From contig DASRBN010000042.1 in NCBI GenBank assembly GCA_035653615.1, positions 1 to 64,000 of the forward strand: a DNA stretch of 64,000 nucleotides. The letters are read 5' to 3'. Below are positions 8,210 through 15,339 of this stretch, piece after piece. Under the pieces are notes generated by a model. It was not told the origin of the DNA. It did no database searches and saw only the letters and a program-made list of their open reading frames with translations. Origin of the DNA: Ktedonobacteraceae bacterium (GTDB lineage Bacteria; Chloroflexota; Ktedonobacteria; Ktedonobacterales; Ktedonobacteraceae). The first letter of the stretch is position 1. Every line of letters begins with the position of its first letter. Position numbers and translations under genes: made by a program.

Positions 8210-9527
8210 GCCATCTCTCACTTCCTCCCACAGCATATATGGGGAAATCAACCGCCTCAGCAAGGGTCAGCATATCCTGGTCACCTACCAGTACACATTG
8301 GACAACACTCCCTTTTGAACGCACTTCCTGAAGCCGTTCGATGGTGACCGGAGACAAGGTCTGTACCGCACTTACGAGTATGACGGATGTTCCTCTGGTG
8401 AATATCTCGTCTTGCCTCTCCAACACCTCTTCCATCGGCACGTTCAGGTAAGGCACGAGCCGCGCAAAGGTGGTCAACAACCGCTCGTATTGTCCTGCGT
8501 CACGATCAAAAGGCACATATATCCCTTCAGGAACAAGATCAGCCGCCATACCTGGTTCTCCCCAGTGCTGCTTCGCTTGCCCGACAGTCTGGCCGCTCAA
8601 CTCCCGCCCGGTCAGCGCGGCACAATTTGTCAGCAGGCCTACCATATAGCCTTCATCGAGCGAGTAGATCGCAACCGAGGCAGCCACTGCTATCGCAAAC
8701 TCCTGCATCTCCCAGCTCAAAGCGACCAGTGTTTTCTCCGGCGTTCCCATCTCCAATATGACAAGCACCCGGCGTTGATAACTGTACTCGTACACTTTAC
8801 TACGTAACTCGCCAGCGCGGGCGCTGGTCTTCCAATGAATGCGGCGCGGATCGTCATCCAGTTGATACTCACGCACGCCTACTACATAGAGCGGATCCTC
8901 GAACAGTCCATGTGTCGTATGTGCTTCTCCCATCAGATGCAGCCCTGGCAGTCCCAGGTCTTCCAGGGAAGCCAGAGGCGGGTAGACCAGCAGCGTGTCA
9001 TACAGCGGCAACGTGATCCGTCGTTTCATCCAGCCAAACGGATCACTGATTTCTAAGGTAAACGGCCCCACCATGTAGAAGCCACGCCCAAAGCAACGCA
9101 GATGATAGCGACGAGTCGTTCGCTCAAATCCCCACAGGCTTCCAACATAATCTATGGCCCCCAGCGTCTCGCGTTGCGCCTCTTGCAGAGAGAAAAACGG
9201 CAGCGGGGGTCGTAACGGCACCTGACAGGCCAGCCCGATCAGGGGCAGTCGTTTCTGGTTCTCAATCGTCACCGTGAGTGCCACATCTTCCCCAAAAAAG
9301 AGGCGTTGCGGGTGGACCTGTTGGCGCGCTTCAAGCGAGCGCAATGCATAGCGATACCACCAGGCAGGCACACAAGCGATAACCAGCGCGAACAGCGCGG
9401 CCAGGAACAACAGCGGTTGTTCAATTACCAGGCTCATGATAGAGAGGACGCAGCCAGGCACATACCAGAGTCGGTGCAGGCGCAACGGTTTCGTATCGAG
9501 CGGGTCAAGAACATCATCGGTCTGCAC
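8163..9527 (-). CDS. DUF58 domain protein (MoxR partner)
   Basis: 454 residues. Two hydrophobic segments near residues 25-60 are followed by a Greek-key-like region and the DUF58 core: VGVREYQLDDDPRRIHWKTSARAGELRSKVYEY. The family is a von Willebrand A-like partner of MoxR AAA+ ATPases, often needed for assembly or activation of exported enzymes. It sits 12 bp after the MoxR gene, and its 3' end overlaps the DUF4129 gene, giving a tightly coupled operon. Confidence 0.85.
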   Translation of the reverse strand: MQTDDVLDPLDTKPLRLHRLWYVPGCVLSIMSLVIEQPLLFLAALFALVIACVPAWWYRYALRSLEARQQVHPQRLFFGEDVALTVTIENQKRLPLIGLACQVPLRPPLPFFSLQEAQRETLGAIDYVGSLWGFERTTRRYHLRCFGRGFYMVGPFTLEISDPFGWMKRRITLPLYDTLLVYPPLASLEDLGLPGLHLMGEAHTTHGLFEDPLYVVGVREYQLDDDPRRIHWKTSARAGELRSKVYEYSYQRRVLVILEMGTPEKTLVALSWEMQEFAIAVAASVAIYSLDEGYMVGLLTNCAALTGRELSGQTVGQAKQHWGEPGMAADLVPEGIYVPFDRDAGQYERLLTTFARLVPYLNVPMEEVLERQDEIFTRGTSVILVSAVQTLSPVTIERLQEVRSKGSVVQCVLVGDQDMLTLAEAVDFPIYAVGGSERWHALIHAIANERRAPD

Positions 9528-9539
9528 GTATCCCTCTTC

Positions 9540-10553
9540 CTACTTTCTGGCCGGTGGTGGCGCGATTTCTTCTATAGGTACAGGGATAGCCTCGATAATT
9601 TCTGCTAGAATTTCTTGTTGTCGTTTTCCCCGCAGCCGAGTGCGTGTGGTAGTGAGTAATCGGTGCGGAAGTAAGCTGGGAGCCAGCCGCTTCACATCAT
9701 CCGGCAGCACATACGCCCGCCCCTGCATGGCCGCAAATGCCTGGCTTGTCCGGTAGAGCGCCATGGTGCCACGCGGGCTAATGCCCAGTGCTACCGCCGG
9801 ATGCTCCCGCGTTGTCCGCACAATAGCAAGCAGATAGCGTTCAACCTGCGCCTGCCAATGAACTTGCCGGATCACGCGTTGCAGTTCTATCACCTGCTCC
9901 GCTGTTACGACCGGTTGCAAGCTCTCCAGCGGGTCTTCCTGTTTAAAGCGGTGCAGGATGGCCTGTTCCTCATCTTCGGTAGGATAGCCAAGCCGGGTAC
10001 AAAGCAAAAAACGGTCCAGTTGCGCTTCAGGAAGCGGAAACGTTCCTTCCAATTCGATTGGGTTCTGGGTCGCCAGGACCAGAAACGGCTTTGCCAGCGG
10101 CATTGTTTCCCCATCCACCGTTACTTGCCGTTCCGCCATCGCTTCAAGCAAGGCCGCCTGCGTGCGCGGTGTAGCCCTATTAATCTCATCCACTAATAAA
10201 ATATGCGTAAAAATCGGACCTGGACGAAAGATAAAGGCTTGCTTGCGCTGATCAAAATAACTGATGCCGGTAATGTCCGTCGGTAACAAATCCGGCGTTC
10301 CCTGAATACGATGGAACGAGGCCCCCAATGAATGTGCTAGCGCCTTCGCTAGCATCGTCTTGCCCATCCCCGGCATATCTTCAATCAACACATGTCCATC
10401 GCTCAACAAGGCTGCGATCACCAGGTCAATCACCTCGCGCTTGCCAATCAACACTCGCTCAATATTCTCTCGCATCGCCTTCGCCGCCTGTTGCACTTGC
10501 CCCACCTGGGCGGCAAATGCCTCGTCAGCTAGCATAGGCCTTGCCTCTTCCAC
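9540..10553 (-). CDS. MoxR-family AAA+ ATPase
   Basis: 337 residues of the AAA_3 class. Walker A is seen in EDMPGMGKTMLAKALA (about residues 57-72) and Walker B in HILLVDEINRATPRTQAALLEAM, with sensor region VLATQNPIELEGTFPLPEAQLDRFLL and a C-terminal lid domain with sensor 2 (GISPRGTMALYRTSQAFA). MoxR proteins act as chaperone-like ATPases with DUF58/VWA partners. First gene of the operon. A start at Met7 (10535) is also possible. Confidence 0.92.
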   Translation of the reverse strand: MEEARPMLADEAFAAQVGQVQQAAKAMRENIERVLIGKREVIDLVIAALLSDGHVLIEDMPGMGKTMLAKALAHSLGASFHRIQGTPDLLPTDITGISYFDQRKQAFIFRPGPIFTHILLVDEINRATPRTQAALLEAMAERQVTVDGETMPLAKPFLVLATQNPIELEGTFPLPEAQLDRFLLCTRLGYPTEDEEQAILHRFKQEDPLESLQPVVTAEQVIELQRVIRQVHWQAQVERYLLAIVRTTREHPAVALGISPRGTMALYRTSQAFAAMQGRAYVLPDDVKRLAPSLLPHRLLTTTRTRLRGKRQQEILAEIIEAIPVPIEEIAPPPARK

Positions 10554-10634
10554 GTGTCAGCATAGACTCCTCCTCTGTCATAGAGAAGCGCCGTTTAAAA
10601 TTCCTGAATCGTAAAGCTCCTCTAACACATTTTG

Positions 10635-11141
10635 TTATGTACGCTTCTCCTTTACCTCGCCTCCAATACCCGACAACTTCCTAACTACTATTCCTCCTAC
10701 TTGGTCAAAAGAGATGGGACCCCACAAGACAGAATCTACACTTTCTGCTTGGTTATCCCCTTGAACAAAAAGATGTCCTGGAGGAATATGCCACATGCGC
10801 TGGTTTCCAATATGGTGTTGAGCATGCAGCGATAGTGTAACATGTTCTGAAAGATCAGAAGGAAAGGTAATTATATCACCAGGGACTCCGGTAATACGCT
10901 TAATGTATGGTGGGAGTCCCTTGAATCGCTGACTTTCTTGCTGTAAGATAATGATTTGACCTCGTCGTAAAAATCTGGCCGGCCAAAAACGCCAGATGAG
11001 TACACGATCACGCTCGCAAAGAGTGGGAAGCATACTCCGGCCTTGTATTGTAATCACTACAAAAGCAACACGTATTATCCCAATAATAACACATATCAAG
11101 AGTAAGAGGAATATGTCGCATATGAATAAAAACGTCATCAC
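10635..11141 (-). CDS. Signal peptidase I (S26), linked to the Cys-rich peptide locus
   Basis: 168 residues with one N-terminal membrane anchor (residues 3-30). Box B IQGRSMLPTL carries the nucleophile Ser36, and YIKRITGVPGD carries the general base Lys81. GDNQAESVDSVLWGPI (128 on) is the box E equivalent of GDN..S.DSR. All catalytic parts of type I signal peptidase are present, so it should cleave Ala-X-Ala sites on exported proteins. It is short for the family. It follows a secreted Cys-rich peptide whose leader ends in AVA, which suggests that peptide is its client. The start is GTG 11141 or the next codon, ATG 11138; no strong SD separates them. Confidence 0.85.
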   Translation of the reverse strand: MMTFLFICDIFLLLLICVIIGIIRVAFVVITIQGRSMLPTLCERDRVLIWRFWPARFLRRGQIIILQQESQRFKGLPPYIKRITGVPGDIITFPSDLSEHVTLSLHAQHHIGNQRMWHIPPGHLFVQGDNQAESVDSVLWGPISFDQVGGIVVRKLSGIGGEVKEKRT

Positions 11142-11228
11142 GAGCTTTTCTCTTCTTCATCAATTCGGCAAGCATTCGCGATCCTACGGAAACATTAGAG
11201 CATAAAGCTAGGAGCTATGAGCGATGGC

Positions 11229-11261
11229 CCTCCACACCTAAGCGCACGTCAGGTGTGGAGG
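11229..11261. other. Perfect 11-bp hairpin between the peptide and peptidase genes
   Basis: CCTCCACACCT (11229-11239) and AGGTGTGGAGG (11251-11261) pair fully around an 11-nt loop. No T-tract follows on either strand, so it is not a standard Rho-independent terminator. In a polycistronic message it could slow decay of the upstream peptide mRNA or reduce read-through into the peptidase gene. Confidence 0.6.
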
Positions 11262-11310
11262 ACAGGCTTCATAAGTCCATTTAGATGCAAAAACCGCGCT
11301 CCCACATTAA

Positions 11311-11610
11311 CTAGTCGCAATAACCTCCCCCGCAACAACTGGTGTACTGGGTACAATTGAATGCCCCTGACTCACACTGGTTAAAACCTGCTGCATAATA
11401 GTTTACAGTGACTGGGCAGCCAAGTGCCTTATAACAAGCTGAGTCATAATGCCACTCGCAATGACTCTCGCAGTATGTTCCACTGCAAGCGACGGCGATA
11501 GATTGTGGAGCAATCACAACCACAATACGGTCGATAAAGGTACTGAGCGGATTGATCTTCGATATGAGGCGATCAACCATCGAAACAAGAGTGTTCGCGA
11601 ATGATTTCAT
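11311..11610 (-). CDS. Cys-rich secreted peptide precursor (bacteriocin-like), ten Cys
   Basis: 99 residues. Residues 1-41 form a leader with a weak hydrophobic core (IVVVIAPQSIAVA) ending in Ala39-Val40-Ala41, a good signal peptidase I site. The predicted mature part (42-99, 58 residues) has ten cysteines at 42, 47, 51, 59, 65, 79, 86, 92, 93 and 98 and ends CCGGGYCD. A strong AAAGGAG precedes the ATG. An even number of Cys and the neighbouring thioredoxin and MauE-like genes suggest up to five disulfides. Size and Cys density recall disulfide-rich bacteriocins (fulvocin C, halocin C8) or small redox-enzyme subunits such as MauA, but no family was recognised. A toxin or structural role is inference only. 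Confidence 0.7.
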   Translation of the reverse strand: MKSFANTLVSMVDRLISKINPLSTFIDRIVVVIAPQSIAVACSGTYCESHCEWHYDSACYKALGCPVTVNYYAAGFNQCESGAFNCTQYTSCCGGGYCD

Positions 11611-11643
11611 AAGAAATCTCCTTTGTTGAGGTTTAGTTACTTT

Positions 11644-11658
11644 GTTCGGTTAGCGAAC
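11644..11658. promoter_or_regulatory. Inverted repeat upstream of the peptide gene
   Basis: GTTCG-GTTAG-CGAAC, two 5-bp arms around 5 bp, lies in the 135-bp gap ahead of the peptide gene, about 34 bp from its start. It could be a binding site for a dimeric regulator that controls the peptide apart from the genes upstream, but this rests on symmetry alone. Confidence 0.3.
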
Positions 11659-11745
11659 ACACCAATCAAAGCTACAAAAACTGCCTGAAGAATTGTTTCA
11701 CAAGAAGCTTCTCAAATCACCTCCCTTCGTCCGTTTCATGAGACA

Positions 11746-12306
11746 TTAAACTGTACTTTGTTCTACCTGCCTTTCCCAAGCTTCTGCAAGCCCCTTCCAT
11801 TTTCCCCATTTCAAGTTCGGCGACCCAGTAGACTGCACTTTGCCTTCTGTATCAATCAAACAATAGGCTGGAGTACCTGACACTAGATAATCCTTCGTAA
11901 AGGGATTACTATCGTGAGGTGCTATCAGAATCGGCAAGGTGATGTTGAATTCGTCAACAAAACGGCGTGTTCGTTCACTGTCAGCCGTACTCACTAGCAC
12001 AAGATCAACGTTCGCTCGTGCCGCCTTCGGACCGAGGTATTCGTAACTCGGCAGGGCTTCACGGCATGGCCCGCATGCCGGTTCAATAAATATAAAAGCT
12101 ATATTTCTTCCTGTAAATGATTCTAAAGTCACCGTTTCGCCACGGAGGGTTTCAGCAGAAAAATGGGGTGCTGGCTGTCCTTCCTTGAGACTGTTTCTCG
12201 GCTGATACATAGAATTTATTCTTCGCACAAGCGCAAGGGTTAAGATCAGATTCACTAACACAAGCACCCAAAGTAATATTGAACTTAGCAGAAGAAGTTG
12301 TTGCAT
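11746..12306 (-). CDS. MauD/TlpA-like membrane-anchored thioredoxin
   Basis: 186 residues. One N-terminal membrane anchor (about 5-28) places the thioredoxin fold outside the membrane. The domain starts GQPAPHFSAETLRGETVTL, with active site Cys78-Gly-Pro-Cys81 in FIFIEPACGPCREALPSYEYL and the cis-Pro loop VSGTPAYCLID. This is the AhpC/TSA-redoxin form seen in MauD and in TlpA/ResA proteins. It lies 39 bp after the MauE-like gene and before the Cys-rich peptide gene, so a role in making or rearranging disulfides of that peptide is likely. SD AAGGGATG precedes the ATG. Confidence 0.85.
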   Translation of the reverse strand: MQQLLLLSSILLWVLVLVNLILTLALVRRINSMYQPRNSLKEGQPAPHFSAETLRGETVTLESFTGRNIAFIFIEPACGPCREALPSYEYLGPKAARANVDLVLVSTADSERTRRFVDEFNITLPILIAPHDSNPFTKDYLVSGTPAYCLIDTEGKVQSTGSPNLKWGKWKGLAEAWERQVEQSTV

Positions 12307-12345
12307 GTTTCATCCCTTGTTTCTGGACACCTGTATTCAGCGGAA

Positions 12346-12879
12346 CTACCCCTGCTGAAAAAGCTGTACAATTTCGTCAAGATGAAGCCAGAGAAACCAA
12401 AATACCGCTGCTCCAAGTCCAATCACTCCCCATTCAGCCGGACTAAGGTATGCCTGGCTAGTATTCGGTTCGGCAAGAATAATGCATCCAGCACAGGCGC
12501 ATACGATAAAACCTACATTCCTCCACCCTTCAATAGCGGACACCATTTTTTTCGTCGAACCAAAACAATTGCAGGATGTTCTAATATGTCGTCGCAAGAC
12601 CGAAATAAGGGCGGTACAGAATATGCTCAAAAGCAAAATACTTAGGTAAAAACCAGGTTTCAGAAATGGCCCTCCTACGGTAACGAGCAGAGCAACAACA
12701 CATTCTCCAACTAAGAAAAGCAAAGCCACTGCGCGCGTAATAGATCGAGGCAAGATGTCAAACTGAATGATTGTTTGCTCAAATGCGGCCATATTCATCA
12801 TCTTTTTTACCGATGAAAAGCCAAAGACAAGTGCTATGACGATACGGCAGAACGACAAAACAAAGAGCAGAATCATCAA
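12346..12879 (-). CDS. MauE/DoxX-like redox membrane protein
   Basis: 177 residues with four to five membrane helices. The family motif Cys103-Asn-Cys105-Phe-Gly is present after an Arg-rich loop (LRRHIRTSCNCFG). A second Cys group lies in a membrane helix (Cys127, 129, 132). MauE-type proteins pair with MauD thioredoxins in methylamine dehydrogenase maturation and in other loci where disulfides are formed outside the cell. Here the partner thioredoxin gene follows at once. Start is TTG 12879 or the adjacent ATG 12876, behind GAGGAG. First gene of the peptide operon. Confidence 0.8.
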   Translation of the reverse strand: MMILLFVLSFCRIVIALVFGFSSVKKMMNMAAFEQTIIQFDILPRSITRAVALLFLVGECVVALLVTVGGPFLKPGFYLSILLLSIFCTALISVLRRHIRTSCNCFGSTKKMVSAIEGWRNVGFIVCACAGCIILAEPNTSQAYLSPAEWGVIGLGAAVFWFLWLHLDEIVQLFQQG

Positions 12880-12991
12880 TGAAGTATTTCTCCTCTTTAT
12901 AATGAGCTAAATTGCCATTGGCCGAACAAAAAGTTTGAGAGGTATCTATCAGGAACGAACTACAGGGTGCATAATACAAGCATCTTGATAA

Positions 12992-13020
12992 AGCATACCT
13001 GATATTTCTTTATTTATCAA
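12992..13020 (-). promoter_or_regulatory. σ70-type promoter of the Cys-rich peptide operon
   Basis: On the minus strand, TTGATA (13020-13015), a 17-bp spacer and TATGCT (12997-12992). It lies about 115 bp upstream of the MauE-like start and just 16 bp from the left end of the insertion sequence, which leaves both hexamers intact. Confidence 0.5.
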
Positions 13021-13027
13021 GTGCAAT

Positions 13028-13036
13028 AAGTATGAA
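13028..13036. repeat. Left 9-bp target-site duplication
   Basis: AAGTATGAA directly abuts the left inverted repeat of the insertion sequence. An identical copy lies at 14712-14720, as expected for a single unrearranged insertion. Confidence 0.9.
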
Positions 13037-13058
13037 GGGTGTGTTTCATTTTTTTGCA
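13037..13058. repeat. IS left inverted repeat (22 bp)
   Basis: Reads GGGTGTGTTTCA, seven T, then GCA inward, and is the exact reverse complement of 14690-14711. Confidence 0.9.
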
Positions 13059-14305
13059 CCAACCAGGGGCGAGCTCGTCGAGGGAGAAGAAGGACGCCTC
13101 AAAAACGGTTTGCGCCAGGAATAGCCAGGGCTCACCCGACGAACAGTCGGCTGGGCCGCAGCCTCAACTGCTGGGGAAGAGGCAGCGGCCACAGGTGGTC
13201 GACCGAGTCGCTCCAGCCGGACTTGCCAGTACATCAGGCTCCACAAGACAGAGGCGAGTCGCTGTTGGCTCTTGGCCTCTCGCCGTTGGCTCCGTTGGCT
13301 GCGCAGCTTCGCCTGAACTTGCTTCCACGTTTGGCTCCAGCGTCGATTACAGACCGCATTGCGCAGCACGAGCATGGGATTGACGTTCTGCTCCTGCCAC
13401 CGCATGCCTGCTCCTTTTAAGCGGGCTTCCACCACCAGCTTGTTGGCGCTCTCGACGCTGCCGGAGCCAATGGGCCACCCGGCGGCCTGATAGCTGGGGT
13501 CTTGCATCTGCCCCTCGCGCTTCTCTAAATAGGCCAGATGGCTCTGGATGGTGGCACTGGGAAAGTGAGCGGCCACCCCCCTGAGATGGCGCAGCACGCG
13601 AGAGGGTCCCTCATGCTTGAGCCGATGCAACGCCCCTTGCAGCCACCACTGGGGCAAGTGGCCTCCCTGCGCTCTCACCTCCTGCCCGATTTCGTTGAGG
13701 TATTCACTGGCATGGGCAAAATCTAGGATGCGCACCGCATCAGCGCGATGGTAGTCGACCAGGCCTTGCAGCCACAGCGCCCCATCTTGCACCGCGCACA
13801 CCTCCTTTGCCCCTTCCAGCCCTCGTCGATGCGTTTCCACCAGGGCAGCTTGTTCAAAGCTGGTGGCCTCGGCCAGACGGGAGAAGTAGGAGAGGTGTTG
13901 GGTGCAGACCTCCCCTCGTTTGTTGCGTGCCACTTCCCCCAAAGCCAGGGTCTTGATTTCCACCCATTCCCCCCCAACCAGATGCACCATCGCTCCATCC
14001 GCACTGAGCTGCTGTTTGTCGGCTCCAGCAGGAGCTTGGGGCAACTCCTGCTGGAGGCGCTCCTGCTCGGCCTCATCGAGTCTAAGCCCGATCTGTGCAT
14101 TGTTCAGGGTGGCGCGTCGAGCCGTCGCCTTGCTTACCCGTATCCCTACCAGGTCAGCGAGCAGCTCGGCAGCTTGCTCAAAAGGCATCCAGATGCACAA
14201 CCGCACCAACGTTTCCTCCCCGCGTGGACTCAGCCCTGCACTGCCCAGGCCTAACTGCTCATCGAGGGGGAAAAAAGCCTTGCCCACATTGTGGGCAGGT
14301 GCCAT
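13046..14305 (-). pseudogene. ISKra4-type transposase, C-terminal frame (frameshifted)
   Basis: This frame carries the catalytic part. Acidic motifs visible are LSADGAMVHL (first Asp), VCAVQDGALWLQGLVDYHR and VRILDFAHASEYL (middle), and PIGSGSVESANKLV (Glu), fitting a DDE-type transposase. The meaningful sequence begins only at FFPLDEQLGLG. The codons before it (MAPAHNVGKA) are an out-of-frame reading of the zinc-finger coding sequence of the other frame. Joining the two requires a +1 (or -2) shift within the T6-C5 run at about 14266-14276. A Ser/Pro/Arg-rich tail ends the protein. Either frameshifting or slippage joins the frames, or the copy is inactive. Confidence 0.75.
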
Positions 14306-14681
14306 AGGTGCGTCTCACCTTGACCGCTTGCCCTCCGCTCGTTTCTACAAAGCGGCTGTGCTCTCCTCGCGACACCAATGCTTTGCCACACGTCTCACAC
14401 CTCGGGCGTTGCTCTTGCGGCAGCTGACTCCATGACTGGCTCTCTCCCATCTGCACCAGATCCTCGATCACTTGCGCCCGCACCTGGTTCATTTGCTCAT
14501 CGACCGCCGCTTCGATCTCAGCCCACGTCGCCGCTGGGTGCTCTTTCCTCCATTGGCTCATCCCTAGCAGGTCGCGCAAACCGGCGCTCACTTGCTGGAT
14601 CTGCTCACTGCGCTGCCGTTTGTTCTTCTTAGCTTTCCTGCTCTCATCTCCCTCGGCTTGTTTTTCCCTGTATTGTACCAC
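14259..14681 (-). pseudogene. ISKra4-type transposase, N-terminal frame
   Basis: 140 residues. A basic, coiled-coil-prone N-terminus is followed by a zinc-ribbon: CETCGKAL (Cys-X2-Cys) and, later, CPQCGQGFFP (Cys-X2-Cys), which is typical for the start of ISKra4 transposases. The frame stops with PPR directly after the homopolymer run, while the other frame continues FFPLDEQLGL. The natural protein would read through this point as one chain of about 540 residues. Removing one base from the run restores it. Confidence 0.75.
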
Positions 14682-14689
14682 CTCCTTCG

Positions 14690-14711
14690 TGCAAAAAAAT
14701 GAAACACACCC
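14690..14711. repeat. IS right inverted repeat (22 bp)
   Basis: Starts TGC, then seven A, then TGAAACACACCC outward; pairs without mismatch with 13037-13058. Confidence 0.9.
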
Positions 14712-14720
14712 AAGTATGAA
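14712..14720. repeat. Right 9-bp target-site duplication
   Basis: AAGTATGAA, identical to 13028-13036. Removing one copy and the element restores a continuous ancestral sequence. Confidence 0.9.
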
Positions 14721-15136
14721 TTATCTCTATGTGTTTGCTCTTTTGAAAGGAAAATAGCAAGAAAGGACATCATGTAGTAAAAGTCGTCCAGACTGCGTGT
14801 CTTTTCGCCTCCACTATGGTGGGAGGGAAAGCAAAAAGACAAGCAATCGACAACAAGCAAGGACTTCTGGCTTGTGCCGTCGATGTGTGGGATCATCCTG
14901 AAGGCGAAAGCAACGCGACCTGACACATTCGTTAAGAAGGAAAACTCCCAGCAGATGACAACTTCAGCCGCGAGATTTCTGCTACGAGTTTTTTTAAAGA
15001 AGATGCACTCAAAGCAGATAAGAAGCGAGAGGAAAAGAAAATCTTCAAGAGATATGATGGAAGAATCTTGCGCTCCTGAGACCTGATAGACTCCCCTCGT
15101 CCTGGAGACTGCTGGGAATCACTACAGGAAAAAGGC
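14721..15136. other. Intergenic stretch between the IS and nfeD, no gene seen
   Basis: About 415 bp. Short open frames on both strands lack ribosome binding sites and family features. A minus-strand frame starting at 14926 runs into the IS end; if the IS is removed it could continue for a short tail, but nothing supports it as a gene. Confidence 0.4.
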
Positions 15137-15165
15137 TTGACAAGGCCATAGCAGTATGTTATATT
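15137..15165 (+). promoter_or_regulatory. Strong σ70-type promoter upstream of nfeD
   Basis: TTGACA (15137-15142), a 17-bp spacer and TATATT (15160-15165), close to consensus. It lies about 175 bp upstream of the nfeD start, so the message would have a long leader. Confidence 0.6.
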
Positions 15166-15170
15166 TGTTT

Positions 15171-15185
15171 ATAACAATTCGTTAT
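15171..15185. promoter_or_regulatory. Palindrome at the predicted transcription start
   Basis: ATAAC-AATTC-GTTAT overlaps the expected +1 of the promoter at 15137-15165. This position suits a repressor operator. Evidence is symmetry and location only. Confidence 0.35.
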
Positions 15186-15339
15186 GAAAGCTGGAGTATA
15201 ACCTGGGCGCGTATAGCTGTTGCAGGGGAATCCTACAACTTTCGAGCCTACATTGAGCTTGTGGTATGATACTGATGGAAATTGAATACTAAATGGAGCG
15301 CGTTGTTTTTGCCGGGTGTTTACCGGTTGGAGGGATACT

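Larger units (their letters stand above)
13037..14711. mobile_element. ISKra4-type insertion sequence, 1675 bp, complete ends
   Basis: The element is bounded by perfect 22-bp inverted repeats (13037-13058 and 14690-14711; outer end GGGTGTGTTTCA) and flanked by a 9-bp direct repeat AAGTATGAA. It contains a transposase split into two overlapping frames on the minus strand. Perfect repeats and duplication suggest a fairly recent insertion. It landed between the Cys-rich peptide operon and the nfeD region. No passenger gene is present. Naming to the ISKra4 family rests on the transposase sequence; the exact IS name cannot be given from sequence alone. Confidence 0.9.

Noticed and set aside
14259-14305. 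Programmed -1 frameshift in the transposase
   Set aside because: The second frame is one base downstream of the first, so +1 (or -2) is needed. A canonical -1 slippery mechanism does not connect the frames.
14588-14926. Minus-strand open frame entering the IS from the right, possibly a gene broken by the insertion
   Set aside because: Rebuilding the empty site gives a short continuation to a stop, but the product has no family features and no SD precedes it; chance is the simpler explanation.
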